A stretch of 64,000 nt of DNA from Nocardia anaemiae NBRC 100462 (GCF_001612725.1 NZ_BDAZ01000058.1:1-64000); one strand, 5' to 3'. Positions 32,074 through 41,360 are shown, counted from the stretch's first letter. Translations and numbers: made by a program. The notes: generated by a model not told the origin, from the sequence alone.

Positions 32074-33540
32074 TCAGTCACCTTCAATGGGGATGTTTGC
32101 GACGACCGGGAATTCTCCGGTGTAGCCCTGACGCATCCTGGCGATCGCGAGGACCCGCCTGCGAGCGGCGAACCAGCCGATGATCAGCGCCGGAATGAGC
32201 ACCACGAGCGAGGCGACGGTCCAGGTGCCGACCGGATAGTCGACGCCGGTGAGCACCACCACGAAAAACAGGAATACCAATGTGAGCAGGCCGGTCCACG
32301 GCGCACCCCACATCCGGAACTGCGGCCGCTGGAGTTTGCCCTGTTTCCACCAGCGCCACAGCTGCAGTTGGCACAGGACGATGGTGGCCCAGGACGCGAT
32401 GATGCCGAGCGAGGCCATATTCAGCACGATCTCGAAGGCGCGCTCGGGCACAATGCCATTGAGCGCGATACCGCAGAGCGCGATCAGGCTGGTCAGCATG
32501 ATGCCGCCGTAGGGCACACCGTTGCTGCCCATTACCCCGGTGAACTCGGGCGCGCTGCCGTTCATCGACATCGAACGCAGAATTCGGCCGGTGGAGTACA
32601 GGCCCGCGTTCAGACTGGAGAATGCGGCCGTCAGCACGACGACGTTCATGATGCTGCCGATGCCGGGTACCCCGAGCATGGTGAAGAAGGTGACGAACGG
32701 GCTCTCGCCGGACTTGTAGCTGGTGTAGGGCAGCAGCAGTCCCAGCAGCACGAGCGAACCGACGTAGAAAACCGCGATCCGCAAGATCACCGAATTGATC
32801 GCGCGCGGCATGATCTTCGCCGGATTCTCCGTCTCCCCCGCCGCGGTGCCGACCAATTCGACGGCGGCATAAGCGAATACGACACCCGAAGTGACCACGA
32901 CCAGCGGCAGTATCCCGGTCGGGAACAGCCCGCCGTGGTCGGTGACGATGCTCGGTCCGGTCGCCGCACCCTTGACGGTGAATCGGCCGATCAGGAATAC
33001 CGTGCCGATGATCAGGAACGCACTCAGCGCGGCAACCTTGACCAGCGCGGCCCAGAATTCCATCTCCCCGAACCACTTGACCGAGACCAGATTGACCCCG
33101 AGCACGAGCACCAGTGCGATAAGCGCGAGCACCCACTGCGGAATATGCGTGAATCCGGCCCAGTAGTGAAAATATTGGGCAATCGCGGTGGTGTCGGCGA
33201 TTCCGGTCATCGACCAGTTCAGGAAGTACATCCATCCGGCAATGAACGCGGCCTTCTCACCGAAGAATTCGCGGGCATAGGAGACGAACGAACCGGATGA
33301 CGGCCGGTGCAGCACCAGCTCACCGAGCGCGCGCAGAATGAAGAATACGAATACACCGCAGACCGCGTAGACCAGAAACAGCCCTGGTCCGGCACTCGCG
33401 AGCCGACCACCCGCACCGAGGAACAGGCCGGTGCCGATCGCGCCGCCCATCGCGATCATCTGCAGCTGACGTGGTTTGAGGCTCTTGTGGTATCCGTGAT
33501 CCTCGATGCTGAGGTGAGCTTTGTCGCCAACCGCTGTCAT
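32074..33540 (-). CDS. Amino-acid permease (APC superfamily, AAT type)
   Basis: 488 residues with about 12 membrane helices. The family signature is at the N-terminus: LKPRQLQMIAMGGAIGTGLF, then GPGLFLVYAVCGVFVFFILR and SGSFVSYAREFFGEKAAFIA. Others are NLVSVKWFGEMEFWAALVKV and FAYAAVELVGTAAGETENPA. These mark the AAT subfamily (transporters of GABA, asparagine, phenylalanine and other amino acids by proton symport). The exact substrate cannot be told. It lies 20 bases upstream of the 52-residue gene and 97 bases below mshB, so it could share transcription with either. Confidence 0.9.
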   Translation of the reverse strand: MTAVGDKAHLSIEDHGYHKSLKPRQLQMIAMGGAIGTGLFLGAGGRLASAGPGLFLVYAVCGVFVFFILRALGELVLHRPSSGSFVSYAREFFGEKAAFIAGWMYFLNWSMTGIADTTAIAQYFHYWAGFTHIPQWVLALIALVLVLGVNLVSVKWFGEMEFWAALVKVAALSAFLIIGTVFLIGRFTVKGAATGPSIVTDHGGLFPTGILPLVVVTSGVVFAYAAVELVGTAAGETENPAKIMPRAINSVILRIAVFYVGSLVLLGLLLPYTSYKSGESPFVTFFTMLGVPGIGSIMNVVVLTAAFSSLNAGLYSTGRILRSMSMNGSAPEFTGVMGSNGVPYGGIMLTSLIALCGIALNGIVPERAFEIVLNMASLGIIASWATIVLCQLQLWRWWKQGKLQRPQFRMWGAPWTGLLTLVFLFFVVVLTGVDYPVGTWTVASLVVLIPALIIGWFAARRRVLAIARMRQGYTGEFPVVANIPIEGD

Positions 33541-33637
33541 GAACCGCTATGCCCTCCACATCGATGTCCGAAATCACAAAGACCGTACTAGCCGTCGAAA
33601 ACAACCGCGACAGCAACCCTCAGGCAAAGCATGGAAA

Positions 33638-34510
33638 CTAAAGCCCCGCGAACAAATCGTGTTCACGCCCGTCCGCCCCCACCGGACCACGGGTACCACG
33701 AACCAACACGAAGTGCTCCTCCGGAAGCACCGGCTGCGCAACATTATTGGACAGCGCGAACTCACGCCCCGACGGCGCGACCGTCACCTGGGTGGCATGT
33801 GCCCGCAGCGCCGCTCGCTTCGCGGCCAGCGAATCGGACACATCGATGGTGGTCGTCACCGTATGACTCGGCACGCTCGCGAGTTCCCCCGCGGCGGGCA
33901 AACGCCAACCACGCGGCAATGCGCCGGGCAACCCCTGCACGGTCCGCCGGGCCAGCGCCTCGGTGTGCAGGCGCAACATGTCCGCGTCGGTGACCGTCCA
34001 ATAGAACTTCGGCGTGTCCCAGCCCTGTTCGGCCGCGGCGGTCACCGCCGCCGAGGTGACCCAGTGCGCCCGGATGTGGTCCGGATGCCCGTAGCCGCCG
34101 CGTGGGTCGTAGCCGATCACCACCTCGGGCCGCAGTTCGAGCACGATCTCGGTCAGTGCCTCCACCGCGGCGGCACCGGAATGCACGAAGGCCCGCGGAT
34201 GCTCCGCGGCAGGAGTGCCCGCCATACCGGAGTCGCGCCAGCGCCCCGCGCCGCCGAGGAAACGCGGCGGTCCGGCCCGCAGCGCCGCCAGCGCCGTGGT
34301 CAGCTCCGCGATCCGGTAGCCGCCCAACTGATCGGCATGCTCGGCGGTCAGCAGCGCCCATTCGTCTCCGATGACCTCACCCTCTTCACCGAGGGTGCAG
34401 GTCACCACCGTCACCGGTACGCCGCGGCGGCGGTAGTGCGCGATGGTGCCCCCGGTGGTGATGGACTCGTCATCCGGGTGGGCGTGCACCAGCAGCAGAC
34501 CACCGGTCAT
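33638..34510 (-). CDS. mshB: GlcNAc-Ins deacetylase of mycothiol synthesis
   Basis: 290 residues from the ATG at 34510, which overlaps the lpqW stop (ATGA); a GTG five codons upstream is less likely. Zinc and catalytic residues appear in LLLVHAHPDDESITTGGTIA (the HPDDE motif) and in DPRGGYGHPDHIRAHWV. It removes the acetyl group from GlcNAc-inositol, the second step of mycothiol synthesis. The coupling to lpqW differs from the order of M. tuberculosis but both genes are neighbours there too (Rv1166-Rv1170). Confidence 0.95.
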   Translation of the reverse strand: MTGGLLLVHAHPDDESITTGGTIAHYRRRGVPVTVVTCTLGEEGEVIGDEWALLTAEHADQLGGYRIAELTTALAALRAGPPRFLGGAGRWRDSGMAGTPAAEHPRAFVHSGAAAVEALTEIVLELRPEVVIGYDPRGGYGHPDHIRAHWVTSAAVTAAAEQGWDTPKFYWTVTDADMLRLHTEALARRTVQGLPGALPRGWRLPAAGELASVPSHTVTTTIDVSDSLAAKRAALRAHATQVTVAPSGREFALSNNVAQPVLPEEHFVLVRGTRGPVGADGREHDLFAGL

Positions 34511-36267
34511 GGGATCCTGCGCCACATCGCCGCATCACCGAAAATGCCGACCTGGATGGCACCGCTCAACGACGCACCGTCGACCCGCGGTCCGGATGCG
34601 GCGACCACATTGTCCTGCACGATCGGCAGCACCGTCGCCAATGCCCACAGTCGCGGCTCGGCATCGGCCAGCGCCCGGCCGACCTCGACACCGCGCAATG
34701 ATTCGTCGATCGAGGGCTGCAGCCCGGGATCACAGATGCCGGACAGATTGCTCGGCGCCTTCTTGGCCGCCTCGACCGCGGTCTGCGCATCCCCGTTGCT
34801 GGCACCGGTATCCACCGGCGGGCAGCCGTAGCGCGATGCGAGCACGGTGGCCGGATCCGAACCGGCGACCTCCCAGCCGACAATGGCGTCGACGCCGCCC
34901 TCGGTGAGTTCCTTGCCGTAGAGGATATCGGCCGCGAGACTGCGCACGCTGGCATCGATTCCGGCACTGCGCAATTGGTCCGCCGCGGTATTGGCGACGG
35001 CGAGCGCGGTGGCGTCACCGGTCACCGCGCCGATCCGAATGGCCAGTGCCTTACCGTTTTTCGCGAGCGAACGCGGCTGCGGCGCGGGTGAGGTCGGCGA
35101 CTGCACCGGCGGCGTCTCCGGAGCCCGACCGTAACCCGCCTCACCCAGCAGCGCGAACGCCTCCTCCGCGGACGGCCGCGGCGGCGCGGTCGGTGCGTAC
35201 CCCGGGACCGACGGTGTCAGGATCTGCGCGCGCACCGGCTCGACCCAGCCGCCGGTCTGCCCGGCGACGGTGGCCAGCAGCGTCGGATCGATCAGCGCGG
35301 TCACCCCGCGCCGCACCCGCGGATCGCTGAGATCGCCACTGCGCCCATTGATTACGAATTGCAGCTCACGCGACTGCGGCATGATCGCGGTGCGCACCGA
35401 CGGGATCGCCGCCAACTGCGCCTGGGTCGCGACACCGCCATGCACCAGCGCCATCTGCGCATCTCCGGTACGCAGCGAATCGGCAAGCTGCGCGGGAGTT
35501 CCGCCGCGGCGCAACAGAATCTGATCCGGCGCGGCCGGAGTACCCCAGTACCGATCGTTGCGTTCGAGCAGGATCTCGTCGCGTCCGCGGTCGGTCGATT
35601 TGATGCGGAAGTTGCCGCCCGAGACCTGAACTCCCTCGACCAGACCGGTGGCGAAACCGCCGGGCTGGTCCTTGATCAGATGTGAGGGAAGCAGATTCGT
35701 GAACAGCTCACGCCAGGCCGGATACGCCTCGGTCATCGTGACGGTGACGGTCTTACCGCCGCCGGATGAGCTGATATCCGCGATGTGCCGATAACCCGCC
35801 GGATCGACGACACCCGGCTGGGTGATCATCTGCTGCCACAGGAACCGGAAGTCCTCCGCCGCGATCGGCGCACCATCGGACCAGTTCGCCTGGTTGCGCA
35901 GGGTATAGGTGATGGTGAACGGTTCCTGCGCGGTCACCTCGGCCGAGACGACCAGCGCGGTATCGGGTACCCATTCGGTGGCGCCGGGCACCGCCGGATT
36001 CGGTACCGGCCGGAACGGGCTCGGCAACACCATCGAACTCACCGCGGCGGTGGCCGGTGACTGATCGGAACGCAGATGCGGATTGAACCCGATGCCGATG
36101 TCATCGATGGCCACCACGACGGTGTTCTTACCCGGCTTGGCCGGTGTCGTCTTCGGACTGTCGGTGCTCTCGATCGGCGGTGGCGGATTCGCGGTGCAGC
36201 TGGCGAGCACCACGGAACAGGCCGCCATCATGATCAGCATCGCGCGTCGTATAGCCCCCGAGCTCAC
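34507..36267 (-). CDS. lpqW: Lipoprotein LpqW, substrate-binding-protein fold
   Basis: 586 residues from a GTG at 36267. The lipoprotein signal is MLIMMAACSVVLASC, with the lipidated cysteine at the lipobox LASC. The body resembles a family-5 peptide-binding protein: GIGFNPHLRSDQSPATAAVS, YTLRNQANWSDGAPIAAEDF and LQFVINGRSGDLSDPRVRRG. In mycobacteria LpqW controls the branch between polar PIMs (made through PimE) and lipomannan/LAM. PimE is encoded 3 kb away in the same region, which fits that role. Transport is not expected, because no permease is linked. Confidence 0.9.
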   Translation of the reverse strand: MSSGAIRRAMLIMMAACSVVLASCTANPPPPIESTDSPKTTPAKPGKNTVVVAIDDIGIGFNPHLRSDQSPATAAVSSMVLPSPFRPVPNPAVPGATEWVPDTALVVSAEVTAQEPFTITYTLRNQANWSDGAPIAAEDFRFLWQQMITQPGVVDPAGYRHIADISSSGGGKTVTVTMTEAYPAWRELFTNLLPSHLIKDQPGGFATGLVEGVQVSGGNFRIKSTDRGRDEILLERNDRYWGTPAAPDQILLRRGGTPAQLADSLRTGDAQMALVHGGVATQAQLAAIPSVRTAIMPQSRELQFVINGRSGDLSDPRVRRGVTALIDPTLLATVAGQTGGWVEPVRAQILTPSVPGYAPTAPPRPSAEEAFALLGEAGYGRAPETPPVQSPTSPAPQPRSLAKNGKALAIRIGAVTGDATALAVANTAADQLRSAGIDASVRSLAADILYGKELTEGGVDAIVGWEVAGSDPATVLASRYGCPPVDTGASNGDAQTAVEAAKKAPSNLSGICDPGLQPSIDESLRGVEVGRALADAEPRLWALATVLPIVQDNVVAASGPRVDGASLSGAIQVGIFGDAAMWRRIP

Positions 36268-36276
36268 GTGCCGCAC

Positions 36277-36310
36277 TCTACTTGGCCGCGCTGTCGCTCG
36301 GCCAAGTAGA
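36277..36310. terminator. Hairpin terminator after typA
   Basis: TCTACTTGGCC (36277-36287) pairs perfectly with GGCCAAGTAGA (36300-36310) around a 12-base loop. It lies between the typA stop and the lpqW start on the minus strand, so it should end typA transcription. Confidence 0.75.
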
Positions 36311-36345
36311 TCGCGGATGGCGCTGTACCGAAAAGGCCCCATGCC

Positions 36346-38244
36346 TTACAGCGCAGCCCGGTCCCGCGCCTTCCGTCGTGACAGTTCGCGACCGCGTTCG
36401 GTGGCACCCAGGATCACCTTGCGCACCCGCACGATCTCCGGCGTGACCTCGACACATTCATCGGCGGCACAGAACTCCATCGCCGCCTCCAGGTCGAGTT
36501 GTAGCGGCTTGGCGAGTGTCTCCATCACATCCGCGGTCGAGCTGCGCATATTGGTCAGCTTCTTCTCGCGGGTGACATTGATATCGAGATCTTCGGCGCG
36601 CGGGTTGATGCCGACGACATGCCCCTCATAGGTGTCCGCACCCGGCTCCACGAAGAACTGACCGCGATCGGCCAGCTGGATCATGGCGAACGGGGTCACC
36701 GAGCCAGCGCGGTCGGAGACCAGCGACCCGGTGTGGCGGGCCCGGATCTCACCGGCCCACGGGGCATAGCCGTGCGAGACCGCGTTGGCGATGCCGGTGC
36801 CGCGGGTTTCGGTGAGGAAGTCGGTGCGGAAGCCGATCAGGCCGCGCGAGGGAACGATGAACTCCATCCGCACCCAACCGGCGGCGTGGTTGTTCATCTG
36901 GACCATCTTGCCCTTGCGAGCGGCCAGCAGCTGGGTGATCGCGCCGAGGTACTCGTCGGGGCAGTCGATGGTCAGCTCTTCGTAGGGCTCGTGCACCTTG
37001 CCGTCGACCTGCTTGGTGACCACCTGCGGCTTGCCGACGGTCAACTCGAAGCCCTCGCGACGCATCTGCTCGACCAGGATGGCCAGCGCCAGCTCACCGC
37101 GGCCCTGCACCTCCCAGGCATCGGGGCGGCCGATATCGAGTACGCGCAGCGAGACATTGCCGACCAGTTCGGAGTCCAGCCGCGACTTCACCATGCGGGC
37201 GGTCAGCTTGTGGCCCTGTACCCGGCCCACCAGCGGCGAGGTATTGGTGCCGATGGTGACCGAGATGGCGGGCTCGTCGACCGTAATGCGCGGCAGCGCA
37301 ACGGGATTGTCGATATCGGCGAGGGTGTCGCCGATCATGATGTCCGGGATGCCCGCGATGGCGACGATGTCACCGGCCACCGCGACCTCACCGGGTTGGC
37401 GCTCGACGCCGATGGTCTGCAGCAGCTCGGTGATCTTGACCTGCTTGACCCCGTCGGCGTGCATCCACGCGACATTCTGGCCCTTGCGCAGCTCACCGCT
37501 GTAGATGCGGACCAGCGCGAGCCGACCGAGGAAGGCCGAGGCGTCGAGGTTGGTGACGTGCGCCTGCAGCGGCGCGCTCGGATCACCCTTGGGCGCGGGG
37601 ATGTTCTCCAGCAGCACGTCGAACAGCGCGTCCAGGTTCTCCGCGGCCGGGGCGCTGCCGTTCTCGGGACGCTCCTTGGAGGCCTTGCCCTCGCGGCCGG
37701 AGGCGTAGAGGACCGGCAGATCCAGCGCGAGTTCGGCGGCCTCGGCGGCCTCGTCGTCCAGATCGGAGGCGAGGTCGAGCAGCAGATCGTGGCTCTCCTC
37801 GACGACCTCTTCGATGCGGGCGTCGGGACGGTCGGTCTTGTTCACCACCAGGATGACCGGCAGCTTCGCGGCCAGCGCCTTGCGCAGCACGAAGCGGGTC
37901 TGCGGCAGCGGGCCCTCGGACGCGTCGACCAGCAGCACGACACCGTCGACCATGGACAGACCGCGCTCGACCTCACCACCGAAGTCGGCGTGGCCGGGGG
38001 TATCGATGACGTTGATCACGGTGACCGAACCGTCCGGGTGGTGCCGGTGCACCGCGGTGTTCTTGGCGAGAATGGTGATGCCCTTCTCGCGCTCCAGGTC
38101 ACCGGAGTCCATCACACGATCGACGAGCTCGGCGCGTTCGGCGAAGGCGCCGGACTGGCGCAGCATGGCGTCGACCAGCGTCGTCTTACCGTGGTCGACG
38201 TGGGCCACGATGGCGACGTTGCGAAAATCGCGTGCAGACGACAC
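36346..38244 (-). CDS. typA: Ribosome-associated GTPase TypA/BipA
   Basis: 632 residues. G1 motif GHVDHGKTTLVDAMLRQSG; G3 DTPGHADFGGEVER; G4 VVNKTDRPDAR. EF-G-like domains III and V follow (VRGRVQGHK-type segment and ELTIDCPDEYLGAITQLLAA), then the TypA-specific end with SRGLIGFRTDFLTETRGTGI, NAVSHGYAPWAG and NMRSSTADVMETLAKPLQLD. TypA binds 70S ribosomes and supports growth under cold or other stress. The protein is complete and of usual length. The 230 bases upstream of its start carry no gene. Confidence 0.96.
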   Translation of the reverse strand: MSSARDFRNVAIVAHVDHGKTTLVDAMLRQSGAFAERAELVDRVMDSGDLEREKGITILAKNTAVHRHHPDGSVTVINVIDTPGHADFGGEVERGLSMVDGVVLLVDASEGPLPQTRFVLRKALAAKLPVILVVNKTDRPDARIEEVVEESHDLLLDLASDLDDEAAEAAELALDLPVLYASGREGKASKERPENGSAPAAENLDALFDVLLENIPAPKGDPSAPLQAHVTNLDASAFLGRLALVRIYSGELRKGQNVAWMHADGVKQVKITELLQTIGVERQPGEVAVAGDIVAIAGIPDIMIGDTLADIDNPVALPRITVDEPAISVTIGTNTSPLVGRVQGHKLTARMVKSRLDSELVGNVSLRVLDIGRPDAWEVQGRGELALAILVEQMRREGFELTVGKPQVVTKQVDGKVHEPYEELTIDCPDEYLGAITQLLAARKGKMVQMNNHAAGWVRMEFIVPSRGLIGFRTDFLTETRGTGIANAVSHGYAPWAGEIRARHTGSLVSDRAGSVTPFAMIQLADRGQFFVEPGADTYEGHVVGINPRAEDLDINVTREKKLTNMRSSTADVMETLAKPLQLDLEAAMEFCAADECVEVTPEIVRVRKVILGATERGRELSRRKARDRAAL

Positions 38245-38473
38245 GCCTCAATCCTCCTGCTGTCGGGTGTTGATGTCGGCTGCAACTGAGGTTGGCGTGT
38301 TCGGGACCCTACGTGGTTACGCAGGCTTCCTCCTCCGGGTCCTGACGCTCACGCCGGGGTCCTTGCAAACAGGTGGAGAATCGAAACTCACCGGGCATTG
38401 CGGCCAGTTACACAGTACCGGCATCCGAGTGGCTCGCAGACCACGCACTCCGATAAGGGTATGCTAACCAATC

Positions 38474-38650
38474 ATGGGCAAGGTCAAGGCGAAGAAGGTT
38501 TCCAGCCTCAAGCCGAAGAAGAAGTGCTGTCGCAAGAAGACGCGCTGCTTGAAGTGCCCCGTTGTCATCATGCGGATGAAACGCCTGGAAGCGGCCGGTT
38601 GCTGCGGTAAGGAACTGAAGAAGGGCCTCAAGAAGGCCCGCGCCGCCTGA
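38474..38650 (+). CDS. 58-residue lysine- and cysteine-rich small protein
   Basis: From ATG 38474 to TGA 38650: MGKVKAKKVSSLKPKKKCCR, KKTRCLKCPVVIMRMKRLEA, AGCCGKELKKGLKKARAA. Nearly a third is lysine or arginine, and six cysteines occur as CC, CLKC (a C-x2-C pair preceded by CC) and CC. That suggests metal binding and possibly RNA or ribosome contact. The neighbours are typA (divergent) and phhB. No named family is recognised. Confidence 0.65.
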   Translation: MGKVKAKKVSSLKPKKKCCRKKTRCLKCPVVIMRMKRLEAAGCCGKELKKGLKKARAA

Positions 38651-38704
38651 TCGACGAACTCGGATTCGCTGATGACTTTCCGGCACTCGGGGTACAACTC
38701 GGAT

Positions 38705-39001
38705 ATGAGCGAACCGAAACTAACTGAGGCAGAACTCACCGACGCTTTGACCGAACTGTCGGACTGGACCAGGTCCGGCGACGCCATCACCCGCACGATC
38801 GAGGCGAAGACCTTTCCGGCGGGCATCGAACTCGTGCGCCAGGTCGCCGAGGTCGCCGAGAGCAGGAACCATCATCCGGATATCGATATCCGCTGGCGTC
38901 GGGTGAGCTTCACCCTCTCGACCCACGACTCGGGCGGACTCACCGCGCTGGACGTGGCGCTGGCTCGCGAGATAGATCGGCTTGCGGCGCAATCCGATTG
39001 A
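38705..39001 (+). CDS. phhB: Pterin-4a-carbinolamine dehydratase
   Basis: 98 residues from the ATG at 38705. It has SDWTRSGDAITRTIEAKTFP, then the signature region AEVAESRNHHPDIDIRWRRV and SFTLSTHDSGGLTALDVALA, including the HHPDI motif of active-site histidines. It dehydrates 4a-hydroxytetrahydropterin. No aromatic hydroxylase is nearby, so the physiological pterin is uncertain; the neighbouring pimE gene is the usual mycobacterial partner (Rv1159A-Rv1159). Its last 62 bases overlap the end of convergent pimE. Confidence 0.92.
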   Translation: MSEPKLTEAELTDALTELSDWTRSGDAITRTIEAKTFPAGIELVRQVAEVAESRNHHPDIDIRWRRVSFTLSTHDSGGLTALDVALAREIDRLAAQSD

Positions 39002-40166
39002 CCATGTGCCCGGACCAGATCACCCACCAGTAGAGCGCCAGCACGCCGAGCACGTCGACGGCGCCGAGCCAGGACAGCACACCCGGCCGCGAGATCGTCC
39101 AGATCGACGGCTGGGCGAACGAGAGCACCCACGGCACGCCGACGAGAGTGGTGACCAACCAATATCCGGCGAGTATCCGCGCGCCGGGCGCCTGCCGCAG
39201 CGGCCCGTACACCAACCACATCACGGTGGGCAGCAGCCACACGAAGTGATGCGACCACGAGATGGGCGAAACCATCAGCCCGAACAGTTGCACGATGATC
39301 AGGGTGCCCAACCGATCGTCGGGACCCAGTGCGCGCCAAGCGAAGAACGCCAGCGCGGCGACCACCACGACGGCCGCCAGCCACCACGGCCCGGATTGGA
39401 CGTCATGGCCGAGCAGCCGACTCAGCGCACCGCGTAGCGACTGATTCCAGACCGAGCCGACCGGACCGATCCGATCCGCGTCACCGAGCAGCGTGCCGAA
39501 GTACCGCTTGGCCTCCTTGTGGTTGATCAGGAAGCTGACCCCGACCGTCGCACCGAAGACCACCGCAGACCACACCACGGTCCCCCATCGCCGTCGCGCG
39601 ACGAAGTACAGCCCCGAAATGGCCGGTGTCAGTTTGATTCCCGCGATTACACCGATCAGTCCGCCGGATAGCCACCAGCGCGAACTGCGCACCGCGAGCA
39701 TGGCCCCGAGCACCAGGAACACATTGACCTGGCCGTAGTCGATCGTGGTCCGCACCGGCTCCATCCAGATGCCGATCACGGTCCACCACACCGCGGCGGT
39801 GCGCCACCGCGGCTCGCGCATCCGCTCCGCGCCCAGGATCAATTCGAAGGCGATCCACACCACCACATACAGCGCGACGACGATCGCCAGCAGCCACAGC
39901 ACCGCGATCGCGGTGAACGGAAAGTAGTGCAGCGGAAAGAAGACCAGCGCCGCGAACGGCGGATAGGTGAACGGCAGCGGGAAGTCCGGCGTCTTCTCGG
40001 CATAGGTGAAGTCGTAGAGACGATCGGTGAGCAGGGCCGCCGAACCATCGACATAGACGTGCAGATCGACGAGATTCATCCCGTTCTTCGTCAGCAGCAT
40101 CCACAGCAGCCTGGCCAACACGGACAGACCGAGCACCGGGACAGCCAATCGGAGGCTTCGGTTCAA
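38940..40166 (-). CDS. pimE: Polyprenol-phosphate mannose-dependent mannosyltransferase PimE (GT87)
   Basis: 408 residues, about 11 membrane helices. The N-terminal periplasmic loop is NGMNLVDLHVYVDGSAALL, whose aspartate is the GT-C catalytic acidic residue, followed by YTYPPFAAL-like FTYPPFAALVFFPLHYFPF. Other blocks are RTTIDYGQVNVFLVLGAMLA, GGLIGVIAGIKLTPAISGLY and QLFGLMVSPISWSHHFVWLL. PimE adds the alpha-1,2 mannose that turns AcPIM4 into AcPIM5 from polyprenol-phosphate-mannose on the outer face. Its 3' end overlaps phhB by 62 bases on the opposite strand. Confidence 0.9.
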   Translation of the reverse strand: MNRSLRLAVPVLGLSVLARLLWMLLTKNGMNLVDLHVYVDGSAALLTDRLYDFTYAEKTPDFPLPFTYPPFAALVFFPLHYFPFTAIAVLWLLAIVVALYVVVWIAFELILGAERMREPRWRTAAVWWTVIGIWMEPVRTTIDYGQVNVFLVLGAMLAVRSSRWWLSGGLIGVIAGIKLTPAISGLYFVARRRWGTVVWSAVVFGATVGVSFLINHKEAKRYFGTLLGDADRIGPVGSVWNQSLRGALSRLLGHDVQSGPWWLAAVVVVAALAFFAWRALGPDDRLGTLIIVQLFGLMVSPISWSHHFVWLLPTVMWLVYGPLRQAPGARILAGYWLVTTLVGVPWVLSFAQPSIWTISRPGVLSWLGAVDVLGVLALYWWVIWSGHMVNRIAPQADLSREPAPRPAR

Positions 40167-40511
40167 TTCGCAGGCTTTCGAGTCGGTTCCGGGAAGGCTG
40201 CGACTAGCCTAACCGCCGTCGCGAGAGATCCCATCAATCCCCTGGACCGGTCCGATACGACCAGTCGAGCGCGCAGGAGGTAGCTTGCGGTGTCTTATCG
40301 GCACAGTGTGCGGGGTCGAGCCGAAGCAGGTAGCTTGCGTACCGCACAACCGGCCCGACGGCCAATAAACACTGATAACATTTGCATCACCTTTCACTCT
40401 GGTAACACCAGATGAGCGCTAGCGTCTGATAACACTGATCGTCCACAACAGAACTAGGGGCACGTCGGCTGTACAACATGGCGCTCTTGTCCCTAGAGTG
40501 ACCCCGAAACG
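40167..40511. promoter_or_regulatory. 345-bp intergenic region with short repeats upstream of a secreted protein gene
   Basis: No gene is seen. The element GTAGCTTGCG occurs twice (about 40281 and 40330). CTGATAACA occurs twice (40372-40380 and 40426-40434), with a perfect palindrome TCTGGT-AAC-ACCAGA at 40398-40412 between them. The three TAACA-bearing sites are spaced 26-29 bases apart and look like a multi-site operator for the secreted protein gene. Confidence 0.5.
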
Positions 40512-41360
40512 ATGGCTTTTTGCATCGCTCCTGTGATGTACCCGAGGTTAAGGACGGCTAGACCAGTGCTTCGCACCCGAGGATCGCGGATCATGTTGTC
40601 CGCGCTCGCCATCGCAGCGAGCGCTTCGCTCGCCGCGCCGTCGACGGCAGTCGCGGCACCGGCCCCCGCACCCGTGGCACCGAGGAACACCATTCCGATG
40701 GTTCCCGAGGGCGTCCCGATCGATACGCTCGCCTCGCTGGCCCCGGCCATCGTCGGCGCTATCGCCGGACCCGCCGATGCCAAGCCGATCGCCGATACCC
40801 CGAAGAACGCCATCCTCGACCAGGTCCGGGCATTACTCAACGCGCTGAACCTGCCGCCGCAGATCAAATCCACGCTGGAACGGATCATCACCTTCCTGGA
40901 CGGCAGCGGTGGCGGCGGTCCTGATGTCCCGCAGGGCGGACCGGTCATCGCGCAGTTCCTCTACCCGACCATCGGTAAGGGTTGCATCGGCCCCGGCGCC
41001 GATTCGATCGGCACCGCGCTCGCCGTCCCCGGCCCGGCCGAACTGCCGCCGCCGGGACCGCAGGCCGGTCAGACCGGATTCGTATTCACCGCACTCGGCA
41101 CCAAGTCGCCGACCCCGGAGCAGAATCCGCCGATGACGGTCCAGTGGCTCAACCTCGACACCCGCCAGTCCGGCGTCCAGCCGCTGACCGACGAGGCGCA
41201 TATCAACCCGGATGGTCCGGCAACGCTTTCGGCGATCGTCAACACCGGCTCGGGCCGGGTCGTCGCGGTCGTCGGCGGTTCGCTGACCACCAAGGCCGAG
41301 GACGCCGACCCGCGGACCTGCTCGTTCCTGCCGACGCTCGGTTTCTTCACCGTCGCCTAG
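40512..41360 (+). CDS. Secreted Ala/Pro-rich protein, Rv1157c-like
   Basis: 282 residues; a later GTG (about 40566) would give a shorter signal. The signal peptide is IMLSALAIAASASLAAPSTA ending in VAA, with cleavage before PAPAP. The mature part has PEGVPIDTLASLAPAIVGAI, AILDQVRALLNALNLPPQIK, GKGCIGPGADSIGTALAVPG, FVFTALGTKSPTPEQNPPMT, VQWLNLDTRQSGVQPLTD and a second cysteine in DPRTCSFLPTLGFFTVA. It is a conserved secreted protein of the Mycobacteriales, in the place of Rv1157c/Rv1158c next to pimE. The function is unknown. A terminator follows. Confidence 0.8.
   Translation: MAFCIAPVMYPRLRTARPVLRTRGSRIMLSALAIAASASLAAPSTAVAAPAPAPVAPRNTIPMVPEGVPIDTLASLAPAIVGAIAGPADAKPIADTPKNAILDQVRALLNALNLPPQIKSTLERIITFLDGSGGGGPDVPQGGPVIAQFLYPTIGKGCIGPGADSIGTALAVPGPAELPPPGPQAGQTGFVFTALGTKSPTPEQNPPMTVQWLNLDTRQSGVQPLTDEAHINPDGPATLSAIVNTGSGRVVAVVGGSLTTKAEDADPRTCSFLPTLGFFTVA

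Noticed and set aside
36619..38289. A 556-codon plus-strand open frame
   Set aside because: Antisense to typA; composition rich in Gly, Asp and Leu from the third-position bias only.
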